A stretch of DNA of 64,000 bases, taken from positions 124,001 through 188,000 of the forward strand of contig NZ_JAUGQQ010000006.1 of the NCBI RefSeq assembly GCF_030410135.1, given 5' to 3'. The notes beneath the pieces were generated by a model, which had not been told where the DNA came from, made no database searches, and saw only the letters and a list, made by a program, of their open reading frames with translations. The position numbers were made by a program, and so were the translations under genes. Positions 18,004 through 26,693 of this stretch are shown here, piece by piece. How positions within the stretch are numbered: position 1 is the first letter of the stretch; every line of letters begins with the position of its first letter. Origin of the DNA: Aequorivita aurantiaca (lineage in GTDB: Bacteria > Bacteroidota > Bacteroidia > Flavobacteriales > Flavobacteriaceae).

Positions 18004-18528
18004 ATGAAAATTATAACCCTTCTTATAATTTCCCTGTTTTTGGCATCCTGTGGCGCTACCGTTACTGTAGATTATGACAAGAATGCGGACTTTACAATCT
18101 ATAATTCCTATAATTTTTTTCCAACTATAGATTCCGGCCTAAACCAATTGGACAACGCACGAATTATACAAATTACCGATAGTATAATGCAGCAGCGCGG
18201 ATTCGTTAAAAATGAAAGCCCGCAGCTTTTTATAAATTTTTATGCCCGTGAGCACATCACTCCATCACAAAGTACCCTCGGTTTTGGTGTAGGTAGCGGC
18301 GGCGGAAATGTTGGGGTAGGCGTTAGCGGGGGCATTCCGGTGGGTGGCAATGTCCTAAACCAACGATTGACTTTCGATTTTATTGATGCCAAAAAAGATG
18401 CCCTGATATGGCAAGCCGTGGCCGAGGGTGAAATGAAAGAGCGCGCCACACCTCAACAGAAGGAGGCTTATTATATTTCAGTTATTGAAAAAATTCTGTC
18501 CCAATATCCACCGAAAAATAAGGAATAG
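18004..18528 (+). CDS. DUF4136 domain lipoprotein
   Basis: 174 residues from ATG 18004. Lipoprotein signal ending LASCGAT (Cys about 16). The mature protein has the DUF4136 layout: TVDYDKNADFTIYNSYNFFP, RIIQITDSIMQQRGF, then a glycine-rich strand region (GFGVGSGGGNVGVGVSGG) and DAKKDALIWQAVAEGEMKERATPQQKE. Periplasmic, function unknown. The stop overlaps the start of the next gene (TAGTG). Confidence 0.8.
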   Translation: MKIITLLIISLFLASCGATVTVDYDKNADFTIYNSYNFFPTIDSGLNQLDNARIIQITDSIMQQRGFVKNESPQLFINFYAREHITPSQSTLGFGVGSGGGNVGVGVSGGIPVGGNVLNQRLTFDFIDAKKDALIWQAVAEGEMKERATPQQKEAYYISVIEKILSQYPPKNKE

Positions 18529-19499
18529 TGGGCAGTAGCAGTAAGCGGTTTATTTTCTTTCTTTTTTGTCTTCTTCCGTTTGTTGCGGTTGCTCAAAACA
18601 ATTATCAACAGGCCGAGACTTTTTTTAAGGAAGAAAAATTCAGCAAGGCAAAACCGATTTTTGAAAACCATTTAAAGCAATATCCAAAGGATAAAAAAAC
18701 ACTTGAATATTTAGGTGATATTGCGGCTTATAGCTCAAATTGGGACACTGCAATTTCTTATTACTCGCGGCTTGTAAATTTTGAAGAAACCAATGCCAAT
18801 TACCATTTTAAATACGGCGGCGCAATGGGGATGAAGGCAATGTCAATCAGTAGAATTCGTGCCGTTGCTTATATTGGCGATATAAAAGACGCTCTGGAAC
18901 AAGCGGCAAAATTGGATTCCAAACACATCGAAGCGCGCTGGGCATTGATTGAATTTTACATTCAGTTGCCGGGCATTTTGGGGGGAAGCGAAAGCAAGGC
19001 ACTCGATTACGCCAAGGAATTGGGAACAATTTCAAAAGTGGACGGTTATCTTGCAAACGGTTATATAGCTGAATATTCCGATAGACCCAAGGATGCGGAA
19101 CGTTATTACATAAAGGCAATTGAGGTAGGCGGTTCGCCCCACACGTATGAAAAACTTTCGAGTCTTTATGAAAAGAACAATCAGCCGAAGGAAGCTTTGG
19201 AAACTACTTCAAAATCATTGAAAATCCACAAGCGCAACCAACTCAATTACCAAATAGGGAAAATTTCTGCACAATATAATTTGGAGCCGCAATATGGCAT
19301 TGAATGTCTCAGTGTGTATTTGGCCAATTACACGATAAAAGATGGCGTGCCAAAGGACTGGGCTTATTTCCGTTTGGCACAGATATATAAAAATCTAGGC
19401 AAAAAGGAAATCGCGCTCACATGGATTAACAAAGCCCTATTGGATCGGCCCAATTTTAATGAAGCCTTACAAGAAAAATCGCTAATTCTAGCGTTGTAA
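18528..19499 (+). CDS. tetratricopeptide repeat protein, periplasmic
   Basis: 323 residues from a GTG at 18528 that overlaps the stop of the DUF4136 gene. Signal peptide RFIFFLFCLLPFVAVAQ. TPR-like helix pairs through most of the chain: NYQQAETFFKEEKFSKAKPIF, YLGDIAAYSSNWDTAISYYSRL, PKDAERYYIKAIEVGG, QPKEALETTSKSLKIH, and a final one before LNEAL. Probably a protein-interaction scaffold. Overlap with the DUF4136 gene indicates co-translation. Confidence 0.8.
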   Translation: MGSSSKRFIFFLFCLLPFVAVAQNNYQQAETFFKEEKFSKAKPIFENHLKQYPKDKKTLEYLGDIAAYSSNWDTAISYYSRLVNFEETNANYHFKYGGAMGMKAMSISRIRAVAYIGDIKDALEQAAKLDSKHIEARWALIEFYIQLPGILGGSESKALDYAKELGTISKVDGYLANGYIAEYSDRPKDAERYYIKAIEVGGSPHTYEKLSSLYEKNNQPKEALETTSKSLKIHKRNQLNYQIGKISAQYNLEPQYGIECLSVYLANYTIKDGVPKDWAYFRLAQIYKNLGKKEIALTWINKALLDRPNFNEALQEKSLILAL

Positions 19500-19548
19500 T
19501 TCTAAACAATGAAATTATAATTCAGAGTTAGAAAAAGTATCTTTGCTT

Positions 19549-19583
19549 ATAGGCAATAGGCAATAGGCAATAGGCAATAGGCG
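19549..19583. repeat. tandem heptanucleotide array, five units
   Basis: Five units of ATAGGCA, the last ending in G. It lies 46 bases before the mpl start, possibly within its 5' untranslated region, since a TATCTTTG box sits at 19538-19545. Confidence 0.85.
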
Positions 19584-19629
19584 ATTAGCTATAACCATAT
19601 ACTTTTAAACTCATAAACTTTAAAAAAAA

Positions 19630-20985
19630 ATGAGAATTCACTTTATAGCCATAGGCGGGAGCGCGATGCACAATCTAGCATTGGCATTACACCAAAAAGG
19701 AGATACCGTAACCGGAAGCGACGATGAGGTTTTTGAACCCTCAAAAAGCAGGTTGAAAAGTAAAGGTTTATTACCCGAAAAAGAAGGTTGGTTTCCTGAA
19801 AAATTGAATTCAGAAATTGATGCCGTAATCCTTGGAATGCACGCAAAAGCCGATAATCCCGAACTTTTAAAAGCGAAGGAACTCGGCTTAAAAATCTACA
19901 GCTATCCAGAATTTCTTTATGAGCAATCCAAAACCAAAACTCGTGTGGTCATTGGCGGTTCCCATGGAAAAACGACTATAACCTCCATGATTCTTCACGT
20001 TATGAACTATAACGGAAAAAATGTTGATTATATGGTTGGCGCCCAATTGGAAGGATTTGATACGATGGTAAAAATTACCGAGACGAGTGATTTTATGGTT
20101 ATTGAAGGTGACGAATATCTTTCTTCGCCAATTGATAGAAGACCGAAATTCCATCTTTACAAACCTAATATTGCTTTATTGAGTGGAATAGCTTGGGACC
20201 ACATAAACGTTTTCCCAACCTATGAAAATTATGTGCAGCAGTTTGAAATATTTCTGAATGAAATAACCAATGGCGGTGCTATTATTTACAACGAAGAAGA
20301 CACTGAGGTAAAACGCGTTGTGGAAGCCGCAACAAAACCCATTAAAAAATATCCTTACCAAACTCCTGAATATTCTGTTGAAAATGGCATTACGCTTTTG
20401 GAAACCCCCGAGGGGCCAATGCCTGTTGAAATTTTCGGAAAACATAATTTGAATAATCTTGAAGGCGCACGTTGGATTTGCCAATTAATGGGCGTAGATG
20501 CTGATGATTTTTACGAAGCTATTGCAACCTTTAAAGGCGCCAGCAAGCGACTTGAAAAAATAGCGGAAACAAGAACTGCGGTAGCGTTTAAGGATTATGC
20601 ACATTCGCCAAGTAAGGTAAAGGCAACCACTGAAGCCGTAAAAAACCAATATCCCGATAGAAAACTTATTGCCTGTTTGGAGCTGCACACTTATAGCAGT
20701 CTGAATCCAGAATTTTTAAAAGAATACAAAGGCACGCTCGAAGCCGCAGACAGTGCAGTAGTTTTCTACTCTCCACATGCGGTGATGATAAAACAACTTG
20801 AAGAAATAAAAGGTGAACAAATTGAAGAGGCGTTTGAGCGACATGATTTAGTGGTTTTCACCAATCCCGCGGATTTTAAAACCTATCTTTTTTCGCAGGA
20901 TTATGATAATACTTGTTTGCTATTAATGAGCAGCGGAAATTATGGAGGTTTGGATTTTGGGGAGGTGAAGGGGTATTTGAAATAA
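19630..20985 (+). CDS. mpl: UDP-N-acetylmuramate:L-alanyl-gamma-D-glutamyl-meso-diaminopimelate ligase
   Basis: 451 residues. Recycles the cell-wall tripeptide by joining it to UDP-MurNAc with ATP. Mur-ligase layout: N-terminal Rossmann part (MRIHFIAIGGSAMHNLALALHQKGDTVTGSDDEVFEP), ATP loop GGSHGKTTI (about 108-116), DFMVIEGDEYLSS with the Mg-binding Glu, HINVFPTYENY, and the C-terminal domain with DYAHSPSKV (the DxAHxP motif). Length and the SAMHNLA start fit Mpl and not MurC. Monocistronic. Confidence 0.9.
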   Translation: MRIHFIAIGGSAMHNLALALHQKGDTVTGSDDEVFEPSKSRLKSKGLLPEKEGWFPEKLNSEIDAVILGMHAKADNPELLKAKELGLKIYSYPEFLYEQSKTKTRVVIGGSHGKTTITSMILHVMNYNGKNVDYMVGAQLEGFDTMVKITETSDFMVIEGDEYLSSPIDRRPKFHLYKPNIALLSGIAWDHINVFPTYENYVQQFEIFLNEITNGGAIIYNEEDTEVKRVVEAATKPIKKYPYQTPEYSVENGITLLETPEGPMPVEIFGKHNLNNLEGARWICQLMGVDADDFYEAIATFKGASKRLEKIAETRTAVAFKDYAHSPSKVKATTEAVKNQYPDRKLIACLELHTYSSLNPEFLKEYKGTLEAADSAVVFYSPHAVMIKQLEEIKGEQIEEAFERHDLVVFTNPADFKTYLFSQDYDNTCLLLMSSGNYGGLDFGEVKGYLK

Positions 20986-21032
20986 ATTAATGGTTTAGTG
21001 CGTTACATAAAAACAACACTAAACCAATAACT

Positions 21033-21692
21033 ATGAAATTTACCCTATCAATTCTACTTTTATTCTCTGTTTTATTTATTTCCTGTAACAATGATGACGA
21101 TGCTCCACAAGAAGAGCAAGAACTTTCCGAACCAAATTTTTATGCTTTAACAGTTGGTAATTCTTGGCGTTATGAATATTTCCGAAGAATTAATCGAACT
21201 GATCAATTTGAAAGTTCGAACGCTTTTGATGATGTTTCTATTATTGGAACAACTGAAGTAAATGGCAATATTTATTTCCTTTTTGAAACTACTACAACGG
21301 GAAATGATAATACCAATGTTTTTGTTCCTGATAATGGAACTGTGGTAACCAAACTAAGGGATTCTGCGGGATATTTAATTGATGAAAATGGCTTAAAATA
21401 TTTTTCATATTCAAATTTAAATCAAGAATATTTAATTAGAGACGCTCCTGCCGAAGCAAAAATATATGGAGTATTGGCTAATATTGATACAAATGTGCAA
21501 GTAGGGGCTGGAAATTTTGTGTGTTCAGTTAATGAACATTTTGCCAAATTTGAAGATGGAAGTGTATCACTAGGAAGAGATTTCTATTCATATTCAGAAG
21601 ATATTGGACAGATAAAATCAACTTGTTCATTTGTCTCAGATTCTTTGCCCTTTGCTGAAAGAAGGTTGGTTTCCTATACTATTGCCGAATAA
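21033..21692 (+). CDS. hypothetical lipoprotein
   Basis: 219 residues. Signal MKFTLSILLLFSVLFISCNN gives a lipoprotein with acidic residues following (NDDDAPQEEQEL), typical of flavobacterial surface or outer-membrane lipoproteins. The mature part begins PNFYALTVGNSWRYEYF, a start I have seen in several unknown Bacteroidota lipoproteins, and is predicted beta-rich. No enzymatic motif. A terminator follows at 21718-21746, inside the convergent gene. Confidence 0.7.
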   Translation: MKFTLSILLLFSVLFISCNNDDDAPQEEQELSEPNFYALTVGNSWRYEYFRRINRTDQFESSNAFDDVSIIGTTEVNGNIYFLFETTTTGNDNTNVFVPDNGTVVTKLRDSAGYLIDENGLKYFSYSNLNQEYLIRDAPAEAKIYGVLANIDTNVQVGAGNFVCSVNEHFAKFEDGSVSLGRDFYSYSEDIGQIKSTCSFVSDSLPFAERRLVSYTIAE

Positions 21693-21694
21693 TT

Positions 21695-22291
21695 TTATTC
21701 ATATATCATATTAATAAATCCCGAAACATCCTTTCGGGATTTTTTTATTAATTCCTGTTTCGCATTCTCAAAATCCTGAGGAATCTTATCCTGTGAAAGT
21801 TTAAACTTCCCTTCCCAATTAGTGATTTCAATCTCAAAAGCTTGAATGTAATTTATCAATCGCTCCATTCGCGTATCGTCTTTTTTCAGTTCAAATTTTT
21901 GTGCTTCACCTTCCAAAAACTCGGTCATATCAACCATTGTTTGTTTTGCTGCTTCCGGATCATTTATGAGTTTTACTTTTCCGGTGATGTGAACGATAAT
22001 ATAATTCCATGTTGGTAAGTGGGGAGTTGTATAAACACTTGGGGAAATATAAGTGTCCGGCCCTTTAAAAACTAAAGTAACTTCATCACCATCAATCAGG
22101 GTTTCCATTTGCGGATTGCTTCGGTCAATATGCGCGACCAATTTTTTGCTTGTTTCGTTGTAAATAATTGGAATATGCGTTACAAACGGTTTTCCATCTT
22201 TTGCTGACAATAGCATTCCCAACGGAAAATGCTTGATTACTGAAATCATTTTTACAATTTCGTGCGATTGATGGTGTGGTGGTGGATACAT
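21695..22291 (-). CDS. FMN-binding negative transcriptional regulator-like protein (PaiB family)
   Basis: 198 residues. Begins MYPPPHHQSHE, the usual PaiB start, then FPLGMLLSAKDGKPFVTHIPIIYNE and KLVAHIDRSNPQME, the split-barrel FMN-binding fold. TPHLPTWNYIIVHITGKVKLI and the C-terminal DDTRMERLINYIQAFEIEI are also family features. Despite the family name there is no DNA-binding domain, and many members are probably flavin-dependent reductases. Convergent with the 21033 lipoprotein, whose terminator lies in its last codons. Confidence 0.85.
   Translation of the reverse strand: MYPPPHHQSHEIVKMISVIKHFPLGMLLSAKDGKPFVTHIPIIYNETSKKLVAHIDRSNPQMETLIDGDEVTLVFKGPDTYISPSVYTTPHLPTWNYIIVHITGKVKLINDPEAAKQTMVDMTEFLEGEAQKFELKKDDTRMERLINYIQAFEIEITNWEGKFKLSQDKIPQDFENAKQELIKKSRKDVSGFINMIYE
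21718..21746 (+). terminator. rho-independent terminator embedded in the end of the PaiB-like gene
   Basis: Stem ATCCCGAAA (21718-21726), 5-base loop, TTTCGGGAT (21732-21740), then TTTTTT. It ends the 21033 transcript while the same bases encode the C-terminal region of the convergent flavoprotein. Confidence 0.85.
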
Positions 22292-22413
22292 TTTGATTTT
22301 AAATTGTCGATATACGACTCTTGATTGCTTAATCTACGAATATATTATAGAATATATCAAAGATGGCTGAGTGATTCCGATATTTCATCGGGATTGTATC
22401 GAAGCCAATAGTT

Positions 22414-23904
22414 TTAAGCTTTGGAAGTGAGTGATTTTATAAAAACAAAACCAAATCCCAAAAAAAGCATCAAGTGAAACGGGAACAGTCCGAAATCGCC
22501 ACCTTGGTCACCCACTATAAATGCGCTGTACATACCGAAGGCAAAATAGAGCATCAAAATTCCTTCAAAAATAACATTGGGAGAAATGTTTTTGGTGAGA
22601 TATTTATTGCCTTTCCAGCCTTCCTTTAAACTACCGATATTGAATTTTGGGGTACGAATAAATTCACTCTTTTTCCCGAAATGACCTTCCAATACGGCAA
22701 TAGAATTGTGCAATGAAAAACCCATCGCTACCGAAAAGAAGGTAAAAAACATCGCTGAATATTTCAAAAAATGTTTAAAACCGCCACCATAAACAGCTTT
22801 ATAAGTAAACCAATAACATATAAAAAATATGAGCGTACTTAAAACGAAAAAGCTCATCACATAAAAATAAACCTTCAAATGCTCATATTCATTTTTGATG
22901 TAAAGCATTGGAATGCTTAATATGGCCACTACCAAAATGTTCAAAAACATCGTGCTGTTCAGCAAATGCAAAAAGCTGTGTATTTTGGTTTTGAAAGAAA
23001 TATCGCGACTTTTAAGAACGCGCAACGCCATTTTTTGAAAATTCTCCGCACCGCCTTTATTCCATCGAAATTGTTGAGAACGTGCCGCACTGATAACGAC
23101 AGGAAGTTCCGCGGGAGTTTCCACCGCTTCCAAATATTTGAATTTCCAGTTTTTTAATTGGGCCCGATAACTCAGATCCAAATCTTCGGTTAGGGTATCA
23201 CCTTCCCAATTCCCGGCATCGATTATACACTCTTTTCGCCAAACGCCTGCCGTGCCATTGAAATTTATGAAATGTCCCATACTGTTTCTGCCCACTTGTT
23301 CGAGAGTAAAATGCGCATCGAGCGCAAAAGCCTGAACTCGCGTAAGTATGGAATAGTCTCGGTTTAAATGCCCCCAGCGGGTTTGTACAACCCCAATATT
23401 TATATCCTTAAAATAAGGAATGGTACTTCTCAACCAATTTTTCTTCGGAAGAAAATCTGCATCAAAAATTGCGATATATTCGCCCTTTGCCGTTTTCAGG
23501 CCTTCCTTTAACGCACCAGCTTTAAAACCATCACGGTTTTTTCGGGCAATATGCTGAATGTCTAAACCTGTTTTTTGCAGTTCAAAAATATGATTCGCCG
23601 TTTCGCTGAAAGATTCGTCAGTGCTGTCGTCCAGCACTTGTATTTCCAATTTATCTTTTGGATAATCAATCTCGGCAATATTATCCAACAGGCGCTTCAT
23701 AACATACAGTTCGTTATAAACGGGAAGCTGGATGGTTACGAAGGGAATTTCTTCAGAATTTGAAAAATCAAAAATGGGTGCCGATTTATGGTTTTTTCGA
23801 GCTCGCAGATAGTTGAAAAGCAAGTTCAACTGTGCCAAAGCGTACATAAAAATGAGGAGCAGGGCAATGGAGTAAATTACAATGATTATTGATTCAAGAA
23901 TCAT
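22414..23904 (-). CDS. cellulose-synthase-like family 2 glycosyltransferase
   Basis: 496 residues, inner membrane. One N-terminal helix (SIIIVIYSIALLLIFMYALAQL), a GT-A domain, then about four C-terminal helices. GT2 processive-type motifs: LPVYNELYVMKRLLDNI, VLDDSTDES (first Asp), IFDADFLP (DxD), EDLDLSYRAQLKNW (catalytic Asp) and QQFRW (QxxRW). It polymerises or transfers sugars using nucleotide-sugar donors; the product is unknown. It overlaps the next glycosyltransferase by 4 bases, so they are co-translated. Confidence 0.88.
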   Translation of the reverse strand: MILESIIIVIYSIALLLIFMYALAQLNLLFNYLRARKNHKSAPIFDFSNSEEIPFVTIQLPVYNELYVMKRLLDNIAEIDYPKDKLEIQVLDDSTDESFSETANHIFELQKTGLDIQHIARKNRDGFKAGALKEGLKTAKGEYIAIFDADFLPKKNWLRSTIPYFKDINIGVVQTRWGHLNRDYSILTRVQAFALDAHFTLEQVGRNSMGHFINFNGTAGVWRKECIIDAGNWEGDTLTEDLDLSYRAQLKNWKFKYLEAVETPAELPVVISAARSQQFRWNKGGAENFQKMALRVLKSRDISFKTKIHSFLHLLNSTMFLNILVVAILSIPMLYIKNEYEHLKVYFYVMSFFVLSTLIFFICYWFTYKAVYGGGFKHFLKYSAMFFTFFSVAMGFSLHNSIAVLEGHFGKKSEFIRTPKFNIGSLKEGWKGNKYLTKNISPNVIFEGILMLYFAFGMYSAFIVGDQGGDFGLFPFHLMLFLGFGFVFIKSLTSKA

Positions 23905-24602
23905 TTTTTGAAACTGTATTTAAAGATCCACGTCAGGATTTTTACGCCCGCAAATATAGCACCTTTTACGGTACCCGATACCTTTGAAATACCTATGCGG
24001 TTTCTATAATTTACTGCCACTTCTGTATATGAATATTTTTTTTTCAACACCTTTAGTTGCATTTCAACCGTCCATCCATAGGTTTTATCTTCCATATTTA
24101 AATCGAGCAATTTCTCATATTTTATGGCGCGAAATGGTCCCAAATCTGTAAATTTTGAATTGAAAAAAAGCTTCATCAATTTGGTTGCCAAAGAATTGCC
24201 GAAGCGTTGGGGAAAGGTCATAGCACCGGTTTCCCGCAATTCCTTCACTCGCGAACCCACTACAAAATCTATGTTTTCGTTAAGAATGGGCGCAATTATT
24301 TTTGTCAATTCCGAAGGATAATCGCTATAATCGCCGTCAAGAAACACTACAATAGCCGGTCGCTGTGCCGAGTCGAGATGTGAAATATATTCCATTCCTT
24401 TTAAACAGGCGTTTCCATAGCCCGGCTTCGGCTGAAATAAAACTGTGGCACCGGCTTGTTTGGCGACAGTCGCAGTGGTGTCTGTAGAATTATTGTTCAC
24501 GACAATTATTTCCGAAACTACATCGGGAATATCGGCAATTACTTTCCCAATGGACGCTTCTTCATTATAGGCGGGGATGATTACTTTAATATTTTCAGAC
24601 AT
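23901..24602 (-). CDS. family 2 glycosyltransferase, dolichol-phosphate-mannose-synthase-like
   Basis: 233 residues. GT-A motifs: IIPAYNEEASIGKVIADI, VNNNSTDTT, GYGNACLKGMEYI, FLDGDYSDYP (DxD) and FGNSLATKLMKLFF. The C-terminal TYGWTVEMQLKVLKKKYSYTEVAVNYRNRIGISKVSGT matches the DPM1/polyprenyl-phosphate glycosyltransferase subgroup. A single hydrophobic segment near the end may attach it to the membrane. First gene of a two-gene operon with the cellulose-synthase-like enzyme, probably supplying one surface-glycan pathway. Confidence 0.88.
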   Translation of the reverse strand: MSENIKVIIPAYNEEASIGKVIADIPDVVSEIIVVNNNSTDTTATVAKQAGATVLFQPKPGYGNACLKGMEYISHLDSAQRPAIVVFLDGDYSDYPSELTKIIAPILNENIDFVVGSRVKELRETGAMTFPQRFGNSLATKLMKLFFNSKFTDLGPFRAIKYEKLLDLNMEDKTYGWTVEMQLKVLKKKYSYTEVAVNYRNRIGISKVSGTVKGAIFAGVKILTWIFKYSFKK

Positions 24603-24689
24603 TAAAATCGGGCGAATTAAGAACTGCGAATTTCAACAAAATAAACTTTAAATTGTAACTCTTTAAGAATCAAAAAAACAAAAGTTACC

Positions 24690-25067
24690 GTGGAAAACTT
24701 CTGGCTGCATTTGGGGAATTTGCTGTTTATCGTCTTTCATACGGGACTTATATTCTTTAATTTATTCGGCTGGGTTTATAGGAAGACCCAAAAATTACAT
24801 CTTTTCACCCTGTCAATTACTCTTTTTTCGTGGGTAATTTTGGGGATTTGGAAAGGGTTTGGGTATTGCTTTCTCACCGATTGGCATTACGAAATCTTGC
24901 GCCAATTGGGAAAAACCGACCTGCCCAATAGCTACATATCCTATTTATCGGAAACGTTTACGGGGTGGCGGCCGGAAGCACAATTGGTTGAAGTATTGAC
25001 CTTGGTTTTCACACTATTGGCTTTGCTTATTTCTGTTTGGGTGAATTTTTTTAAAAGAAAACAATAA
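24690..25067 (+). CDS. DUF2784 family membrane protein
   Basis: 125 residues from a GTG at 24690. Three membrane helices (about 8-30, 37-55, 98-117). The sequence matches the DUF2784 pattern, with FHTGLIFFNLFGWVYRKTQKLHL and GFGYCFLTDWHYEILRQLG including the conserved C, DWH and YE residues. Function unknown. It sits between the glycosyltransferase pair and the arsenosugar-type cluster, facing the opposite way from both. Confidence 0.75.
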   Translation: MENFWLHLGNLLFIVFHTGLIFFNLFGWVYRKTQKLHLFTLSITLFSWVILGIWKGFGYCFLTDWHYEILRQLGKTDLPNSYISYLSETFTGWRPEAQLVEVLTLVFTLLALLISVWVNFFKRKQ

Positions 25068-25103
25068 TTCCGCACCCGGGAAAAATAAGCAATCAGCATT
25101 TTG

Positions 25104-26690
25104 TTATTCATTCACATAATTCATCAAGTCCACATCATTTCCCAAGAGAATTTCGTTGGAATCGATTCGTTTTTGTAGCGGACCGTTTTCAAGTTTTAAA
25201 ACCCCGCGCGGACAAACTGCCGAACAAATGCCACAACCCACACAGCTGGCTCGCACAATATTCTCACCCTTTTGCGCATAGGCGCGCACATCAATTCCCA
25301 TTTCGCAATAAGTGGAACAATTGCCGCAACTAATGCACTGGCCGCCATTGGTGGTAATTCTAAAACGCGAAAAAAGCCGTTGCTGAAACCCAAGTATGGC
25401 AGCCATTGGACAGCCAAAACGGCACCAAACACGACTTCCAAAAATTGGGTAAAATCCAACTCCGATTACTCCACTAAAAACTGCGCCAATTAAAAAACCA
25501 TAGCTTTGTCGAAGAGTTTCCGCATTAAAAAGAAATAGTTTCGTTGCCGCAAAATAGTGCAAGCCTATCAATGACATTATAATTACAAAATAACCAATGG
25601 CCGCCAATTGGGCATCTTTCTGTAATGCCTCTCTTTTAAAAATAAATGTACCGGAAAAAACTAGGGTCAGAATTACCGCCACGCAGATTAGAAACACATC
25701 TTTTGTCAACCAATATTTTGAACTATCGTCCCCCAAATAGCTATGTACTACTGCGGTGGTCATTAAAACCACAAACACCAGGACACTGTGCACTACCCAG
25801 CGTTCAACTTTCCAGGCTATCAATCTTTTATCGGATAAATGTCGAAAAGGGTCGCCAGCAGTTTCTGCCAGTCCACCACAGCCGCACACCCAAGAGCAGT
25901 ACCAACGTTTTCCATATTTGTAGGTTAATATGGGTGTTATTATTAAAATGGATACAACTCCAAAAATCAATAGTGCCACCCCAATATCTCCTGCCGAAAT
26001 GAACTGATCTACGCGGTACTGTTCAAAATTATAATAATTGAGTGGCCAAATATTTTTTAAATCGTAATAGGGTAGTGAAAGGCTGTCATTATTCAGTCGG
26101 AACATAAGTTCAGGAATCAAAAAGGCAAAACCCAGCTGAAAAAACATTACTGAATAAGTTCGAAGTTTTTCATACTTATTATGGCAGTATTTCAATATGA
26201 ATTTTATGCCGAAGGCTAGAATGGCCAGCGTATAAAGTGTTCCGTAAACAAACCATTGGCTCGCGGGACCGCCATTTAAAAATCTACTCAGTGGGTCAAA
26301 GAGTGCAACAAGGTCCGTGTTATCGCCATTGTTCCCCAAGCCCAAATACTGCGGAAACCAATATAGCAACACATAGAATAACGTAAGCGAAATGCCGAGA
26401 ATCCACGCCCAAAAGCCTTTAGATGTGAGCGATTTAAAATAAACCCCATCATTTTTAATGCCTTCGTGTTTGTGCGCGTAGGCCGCGATGGAAAACCACA
26501 CCGTTCCTGCGCCAATCGCCACCAATGAGGCGGTAAGCCAAAGGGATTTATTCGGAAAATTTACATTTAACAATGCCAATAAAAGCAGGGCCAAACCAAA
26601 TAGCCCGATGGCAGATGCGAGCTTTTGTTGCGTATTTATGGTTTTTGGCGGCTCGCCCGTAAGCGACATGTTTCTTTGAATTGTACTCAT
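25104..26690 (-). CDS. polytopic membrane protein with 4Fe-4S ferredoxin domain
   Basis: 528 residues. About ten membrane helices, with a cytoplasmic loop WYCSWVCGCGGLAE at about residue 265 and a second CRFGCPMAA loop, the arrangement of NapH/NosR/CcoG-type electron-transfer proteins. The C-terminus has two 4Fe-4S motifs: CISCGNCSTYCEMG and CVGCGICSAVCPRG. Likely passes electrons across or along the membrane. It is 3 bases from the FAD oxidoreductase, which is probably its partner, and both lie at the end of the arsenosugar-type cluster. The direct role there is inferred from position. Confidence 0.85.
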   Translation of the reverse strand: MSTIQRNMSLTGEPPKTINTQQKLASAIGLFGLALLLLALLNVNFPNKSLWLTASLVAIGAGTVWFSIAAYAHKHEGIKNDGVYFKSLTSKGFWAWILGISLTLFYVLLYWFPQYLGLGNNGDNTDLVALFDPLSRFLNGGPASQWFVYGTLYTLAILAFGIKFILKYCHNKYEKLRTYSVMFFQLGFAFLIPELMFRLNNDSLSLPYYDLKNIWPLNYYNFEQYRVDQFISAGDIGVALLIFGVVSILIITPILTYKYGKRWYCSWVCGCGGLAETAGDPFRHLSDKRLIAWKVERWVVHSVLVFVVLMTTAVVHSYLGDDSSKYWLTKDVFLICVAVILTLVFSGTFIFKREALQKDAQLAAIGYFVIIMSLIGLHYFAATKLFLFNAETLRQSYGFLIGAVFSGVIGVGFYPIFGSRVWCRFGCPMAAILGFQQRLFSRFRITTNGGQCISCGNCSTYCEMGIDVRAYAQKGENIVRASCVGCGICSAVCPRGVLKLENGPLQKRIDSNEILLGNDVDLMNYVNE

Positions 26691-26693
26691 AGC

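Noticed and set aside
25646-26002. 118-codon plus-strand frame inside the Fe-S membrane protein
   Set aside because: It is a shadow of a membrane protein gene with clear Fe-S motifs.
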